A stretch of DNA of 41,147 nt. Source: an uncultured Myxococcales bacterium. Its GTDB lineage: Bacteria > Myxococcota_A > UBA9042 > DTJE01. Numbering within the stretch: the first letter of the stretch is position 1; each line of letters opens with the position of its first letter. Below, piece by piece: positions 37,489-41,147 of the stretch. The stretch spans positions 1 through 41,147 of the forward strand of contig CALJUR010000046.1 of assembly GCA_937975765.1 (NCBI GenBank), in the 5' to 3' direction. The translations under genes and the position numbers were made by a program. The notes under the pieces were generated by a model. The model searched no databases, had not been told where the DNA came from, and was given only the letters and a program-made list of their open reading frames with translations.

Positions 37489-39990
37489 CTAGATCAGCAC
37501 CTGGCGCTCGCCGCGGGAATCGGGCGGGCCCACCACGGCGCGCCGCTCCAGTTGCTCCATGATGCGGGCGGAACGGTTGTAGCCGATCTTCAGCTTGCGC
37601 TGCAGGAACGAGATGGACGCGCGCCGGCTCTCCAGGACGATGTCCTGCGCCTCGTCCAGCAGCGGGTCCAGGTCGTCGGGGTCCTCGTCGGCCTCCGAGT
37701 CGGCGGCGGCGGCCAGGATCTCCATCTGGTACTCGGGCGCGCCCTGCGCCTTCAGGTGCGCGGTCACGCGGCCGACCTCCTCGTCCGCCACGAACGGGCC
37801 GTGCACGCGGGTCACCAGCGACGACCCGGGCCGCAGGAACAGCATGTCGCCGTAGCCCAGCAGCGCGTCCGCGCCCGACTGGTCCAGGATGATGCGGCTG
37901 TCGATCTTGGACGATACGCGGAAGGCGATGCGGGACGGGAAGTTCGCCTTGATCAGGCCGGTGATGACCTCCTTGGAGGGGCGCTGCGTGGCCATGACCA
38001 GGTGGATGCCGGCGGCGCGGGCCTTCTGGGCCAGGCGGGCGACGGCGGTCTCGACGTCCTTGGACGCGACCATCATCAGGTCGGCGAACTCGTCCAGCAC
38101 GATGACGATGTAGGGCAGCTTCTTCAGTTCGTCCGGGTCCGGCTCCATGTCCGTGGCGGACGCGATCGGGGTCGAGACCTCGGTGTCGCCGTCGTCCGCG
38201 CCCACGGGTGCGCCGTCGCGCGCCAGCAGTCGATCCACGCGCTGGTTGAAGGACTGCAGGTTGCGGCAGCCGAAGCGGGCCAGAAGTTCGTACCGCCGCT
38301 CCATCTCCTCCACGGCCCAGCGCAGGGCGGCGGCGGCGTGCTTGGGGTCGTACACGACGGGCAGCAGCAGGTGCGGGATCCCCTCGTAGATCTGCAGCTC
38401 GACGACCTTCGGGTCGACGAGGATCAGCCGAACCTCCTCGGGGGACGCGTTGTACAGCAGGCTGAGGATGAATGCGTTGACCGCGACGGACTTGCCCGAG
38501 CCGGTGGCGCCGGCGATCAGGAGGTGGGGCATCTTGGACAGGTCGGTGACCATCGGGGTCCCGAAGATGTCCTTGCCCAGGGCCAGCGTCAGCTTGCTCT
38601 TGCTGCGGGAGAAGGCCTCGGAGGCCAGGATCTCGCGCAGGAACACCGTCTCGCGCAGGGCGTTCGGGACCTCGATGCCGACGACCCCCTTGCCGGGAAT
38701 GGGGGCGACGATGCGGATGCTGACCGCCTCCAGGGCCATCGTCAGGTCGTCGGCCAGGTTGGCGATCTGGCTGATCTTCACCCCGGGGGCCGGCAGGAAC
38801 TCGTACATCGTGACGACCGGGCCGGGGTGGATCTCGACGACCTTGCCTTCGACCTTGTAGTCCAGCAGCTTGCGCGTCAGCGTCTCGGCATTGCGGCGCA
38901 GCAGGTCCTTGTCGATCACGGCATCGTGCGCCTGGACCGCGTCCAGCAGCGTCATCGGCGGCGGCACGTAGGGATCGGTCGGCACGCGGGGCAGGGCCAG
39001 GGACTCCTGCACCGCCGGCGGCTTCTGGGGCGTCACCACGATGCGGGGACTGCGCGTCGATTCGGTGCGCGGGCCGGGAGCCGCCTCGGGAACCGGCGCC
39101 TCGTGTACCAGGATCTCCAGGTCCATCGGGGCCCGTTCGACGTCGGGGAAGGCGGAGTCCTCGCCGTTCGCGGGGAGGGCCCCTTCCAGGGTCGGGCGGC
39201 CGAAGCGGTCGGGGCCCTCGTGGATGCGGGGGCCGTCGACGCGGGTGTCCGGGACGTCGGCTTCGCCCTGGCTGCAGGTCCGGCCGGGTTTCGTGTCCGG
39301 CAGGGACGCCTCCGGGCCCGGGGGGAGCGGGGGCGGGGCACGCATTGCGAGGCGCCGGACCAGCCCGGCGGCACCGGACCTCGCGCCCTGCCAGGCCAGG
39401 CGGGCGCCGGCGGCCAGCGCCCGGCCGACTCCCCGCAGCAGGGCGCCGATGGACTGCCCGGACAGGTAGGTGACCGCGATCACCAGCGTGACCGAGGCGA
39501 TGAGGAGCGTGCCCGTCCACCTCAGCGGGAATTCCATCAGCCGGCCGACCCGGTTCCCCAGCCAGCCGGCGATCGGGAAGCCGAAGGGCTCGATGCCGGG
39601 CAGCGCGATCTCCAGCAGCACGGACAGCATCACCAGGGCCACCAGCGTCCAGATCACGTTGCGGGGGCCCAGGTGGACCGGGCGGCGGAACACCGCGCGG
39701 ACGCCGACCAGGCCCAGCACCAGCGCGAAGGGGAAGGCGACCAGGCCCAGAACGTACAGGAACATCCCGGCCATGTACGCGCCCAGCGGCCCCAGGAAGT
39801 TCACGGTCGTGTCCGCGGCGCCGGGCTGGACGTCCCCGGGGTGGAAGGTGGCCAGCGCCAGCAGCAGCGCCAGCGAGAACAGGGTCAGCAGGGCGCCGTA
39901 GACCTCCAGGCGCAGGACCTGGGCAGTGGAGGTTTCCGAGTCCCCCGCCGTCTCGTCCTTCCGGGAATCCCCGCCTGCGGATCGCGCCAT
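37489..39990 (-). CDS. ftsK: DNA translocase FtsK
   Basis: This 833-residue septal DNA pump resolves chromosome dimers at division. The N-terminal region has about four to five membrane helices (GALLTLFSLALLLALATF; YMAGMFLYVLGLVAFPFALV; VIWTLVALVMLSVLLEIALP; LLIASVTLVIAVTYL). A Pro-rich linker covers about residues 210-350. The motor domain has Walker A GATGSGKSVAVN (near 492) and Walker B IVIVLDEFADLMM (near 627), followed by ATQRPSKEVITGLIKANFPS. A gamma winged-helix domain is at the C-terminus (RRASISFLQRKLKIGYNRSA, RIMEQLE), which reads KOPS sites. The start at 39990 puts MARSAGG at the N-terminus. The upstream in-frame extension would cross the promoter. Confidence 0.95.
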   Translation of the reverse strand: MARSAGGDSRKDETAGDSETSTAQVLRLEVYGALLTLFSLALLLALATFHPGDVQPGAADTTVNFLGPLGAYMAGMFLYVLGLVAFPFALVLGLVGVRAVFRRPVHLGPRNVIWTLVALVMLSVLLEIALPGIEPFGFPIAGWLGNRVGRLMEFPLRWTGTLLIASVTLVIAVTYLSGQSIGALLRGVGRALAAGARLAWQGARSGAAGLVRRLAMRAPPPLPPGPEASLPDTKPGRTCSQGEADVPDTRVDGPRIHEGPDRFGRPTLEGALPANGEDSAFPDVERAPMDLEILVHEAPVPEAAPGPRTESTRSPRIVVTPQKPPAVQESLALPRVPTDPYVPPPMTLLDAVQAHDAVIDKDLLRRNAETLTRKLLDYKVEGKVVEIHPGPVVTMYEFLPAPGVKISQIANLADDLTMALEAVSIRIVAPIPGKGVVGIEVPNALRETVFLREILASEAFSRSKSKLTLALGKDIFGTPMVTDLSKMPHLLIAGATGSGKSVAVNAFILSLLYNASPEEVRLILVDPKVVELQIYEGIPHLLLPVVYDPKHAAAALRWAVEEMERRYELLARFGCRNLQSFNQRVDRLLARDGAPVGADDGDTEVSTPIASATDMEPDPDELKKLPYIVIVLDEFADLMMVASKDVETAVARLAQKARAAGIHLVMATQRPSKEVITGLIKANFPSRIAFRVSSKIDSRIILDQSGADALLGYGDMLFLRPGSSLVTRVHGPFVADEEVGRVTAHLKAQGAPEYQMEILAAAADSEADEDPDDLDPLLDEAQDIVLESRRASISFLQRKLKIGYNRSARIMEQLERRAVVGPPDSRGERQVLI

Positions 39991-40021
39991 GGGTCTCGTT
40001 CCAGGAGAGCGACCGGGATCC

Positions 40022-40051
40022 AGCGTAGCACCGGCCACGAGGGCCTGCCAA
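40022..40051 (-). promoter_or_regulatory. Candidate sigma-70 promoter for ftsK
   Basis: On the minus strand, TTGGCA (40046-40051) and TACGCT (40022-40027) are separated by 18 bp, about 32 bp before the ftsK start. Confidence 0.55.
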
Positions 40052-40133
40052 ACGGGCGCCGGATCGGGCCCGGGGCGGATCGAGCCTCCCGCGACCGGGA
40101 CGGCGATTGACGTCGTGCCGCGACTCCGCGGGC

Positions 40134-40162
40134 TTGCCTGCAAGGCCTTCGGATGCTATCTT
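40134..40162 (+). promoter_or_regulatory. Candidate sigma-70 promoter for the zinc-ribbon gene
   Basis: TTGCCT (40134-40139) and TATCTT (40157-40162) are separated by 17 bp, about 27 bp upstream of the start codon. Confidence 0.6.
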
Positions 40163-40188
40163 GTTGCCGGCTCCGAGGACCGGTCCGA

Positions 40189-41103
40189 ATGGAGTTGACC
40201 TGCCTCAATTGCACCGGGACCTTCGAGGTCGGCGACGACGAGATCGCCGCCACGGGGGGGGAACTCGTATGCCCCCTCTGCGGGCGCACCCAGCGCTTCG
40301 TGCCGCGGGGGGATCGCCCGGTGCCCGGCACCGAGCCCCTGGACGCATCCAACCGGCGCGAGCCGGTGTCGGACGGGTTCGGGGGGGCCTTCCGCAAGCC
40401 GATGCAGGCGTTCGGCGGTCGTCGCCCGGCGCGTCCGGGCTCGGCGCCTCCCTCTGCGCCTCCCTTCGTGGCGCCCCCTTCCCAGGCCCCTGCCGGGGAC
40501 GGGGAACGTCGCGTGACCGGCGAGGTCCCGCCCAATCCCCGGATCACCAGCCCCTCGGGGTACCGGACGCCGCCGACTCCCCCGGAACCGATCCTCACGG
40601 CGTCCCCTTCCGCCGGCACCGATCGGGCGGTGGAGGTCCGGGCGGCGCCCGAGGCCGCCGAGGCGGGCAGCGGGATCTGGACCGTGAAGTCCCCGACCGG
40701 CCTGTTCCTCGAGTTCCCGGCGTCCAACCTGCTGGTGAACTGGTCGGCCGTGGTCGAGAACCCGGCGCCGTACCAGGTCAGCCGCGGCGGCCAGGAATGG
40801 ATGTCGCTGGACGAGTTCCTGCGGGAGATGAAGCGGGGCGTCCGTGCGACCCAGGCCTTCCGGCGGTCGCCGGACGGCCGCGGCATCGCGACGCTGGCCG
40901 AGCCGGCCGAACTGCCGAAGGGCGTGGCCGCGGCGTCCCCCGTCGCGGTCTCCAGGGATGCCTCGGCGGGCGGGAAGGGCGAGACGCCGGCCGCGGCCTC
41001 CGGGCCCGGCACCTCCCGCAACCCCGTGTCCACGACCGCACAGTTCACGTTCAAGATCGCGAACAGCAGCACCAAGCGAGGCATCCCCCTCTGGGCCACC
41101 ATC
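40189..41103 (+). CDS. Zinc-ribbon protein with a Pro-rich linker (C-terminus cut by contig end)
   Basis: The ATG at 40189 opens a frame that stays open for 305 codons to the end of genuine sequence. The N-terminus is a zinc ribbon of the MJ0042 type (LTCLNCTGTFEV, then GELVCPLCGRTQRFVP; two Cys-x2-Cys pairs). A Pro/Ser/Ala-rich linker covers about residues 55-155. A folded module is then recognisable by IWTVKSPTGLFLEFPASNLL and PYQVSRGGQEWMSLDEFLRE, reminiscent of the GYF-like or sensor modules found after zinc ribbons in myxobacterial regulators. A further linker leads to FTFKIANSSTKRGIPLWATI, where the biological sequence stops. Its function is unknown. A good promoter and a distant GAGG support the start. 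Confidence 0.75.
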
Positions 41104-41147
41104 AGATCGGAAGAGCACACGTCTGAACTCCAGTCACCGAATACGAT
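41104..41147 (+). other. Illumina TruSeq adapter and index (sequencing artefact)
   Basis: AGATCGGAAGAGCACACGTC begins at 41104. The remaining 14 bases of the TruSeq read-1 adapter follow to 41137, matching it exactly. An 8-base index (CGAATACG, 41138-41145) and AT, the first bases of the constant ATCTCGTATGCC flank, come after. This is not genomic DNA. Confidence 0.98.

Noticed and set aside
40156..41120. Reverse-strand open frames at the right end beginning MCSSDL and MLFRSD
   Set aside because: Their N-termini are translations of the sequencing adapter, and they oppose a supported zinc-ribbon gene.

Overview
The window is GC-rich (roughly 70% by eye), almost fully coding, and chromosomal. 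No tRNA, rRNA, insertion sequence, integrase or CRISPR array was seen. Several features suggest a Myxococcota-like (former deltaproteobacterial) organism. These are an atpF'-F-H-A-G-D-C cluster with no a or c subunit genes, secreted lipoproteins with thrombospondin type 3/MopE-like calcium-binding repeats, Asp/Pro-rich lipoprotein-like tails, and a B12-dependent class II ribonucleotide reductase as the only RNR seen. The lineage is an inference. The last 44 bases (41104-41147) are an untrimmed Illumina TruSeq adapter plus index, so biological sequence ends at 41103 and the window is a contig end.

Layout. 1-745 (-): N-terminal half of lysS, with its own promoter. 844-3152 (-): a two-gene, translationally coupled unit. 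It encodes a protein with a RiPP-leader-like N-terminus and a repetitive Asp/Pro tail, followed by a cobalamin-binding radical SAM enzyme; this is the best candidate for an undescribed system. 3382-4881 (-): RpoD-type sigma factor. 4882-5357: long divergent region with two NrdR-like boxes 32 bp apart just upstream of the nrdJ promoter. 5358-8177 (+): nrdJ. 8409-12097 (+): fadN-like and fadA-like beta-oxidation genes. 12215-20278 (-): ATP synthase operon atpF'-F-H-A-G-D-C ending in a coupled membrane SGNH-hydrolase-like gene; 29-bp hairpin repeats lie on both sides of atpG. 20387-23394 (-): mrp (Fe-S carrier ATPase) and a PAS-GGDEF-EAL protein with a damaged EAL active site. 23553-24698 (+): cysteine desulfurase. 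24706-25437 (-): metallophosphoesterase. 25579-33534 (+): partial complex I operon nuoE-F-J-K-L-M-N. 33609-35849 (-): TSP3-repeat lipoprotein. 35998-37449 (+): neutral-ceramidase-like lipoprotein. 37489-39990 (-): FtsK. 40189-41103 (+): zinc-ribbon protein, cut by the contig end.

The genes describe an aerobic respiring heterotroph. Fatty acids are oxidised by FadN/FadA, NADH enters complex I, and the proton gradient drives the F-type ATPase. NifS-like desulfurase and Mrp would serve Fe-S cluster assembly for complex I and the radical SAM enzyme. Two separate enzymes, NrdJ and the radical SAM protein, depend on cobalamin. Candidate promoters across the window share a TTGnnn-16/18-TAnnnT pattern, often with TATCnT as the -10.
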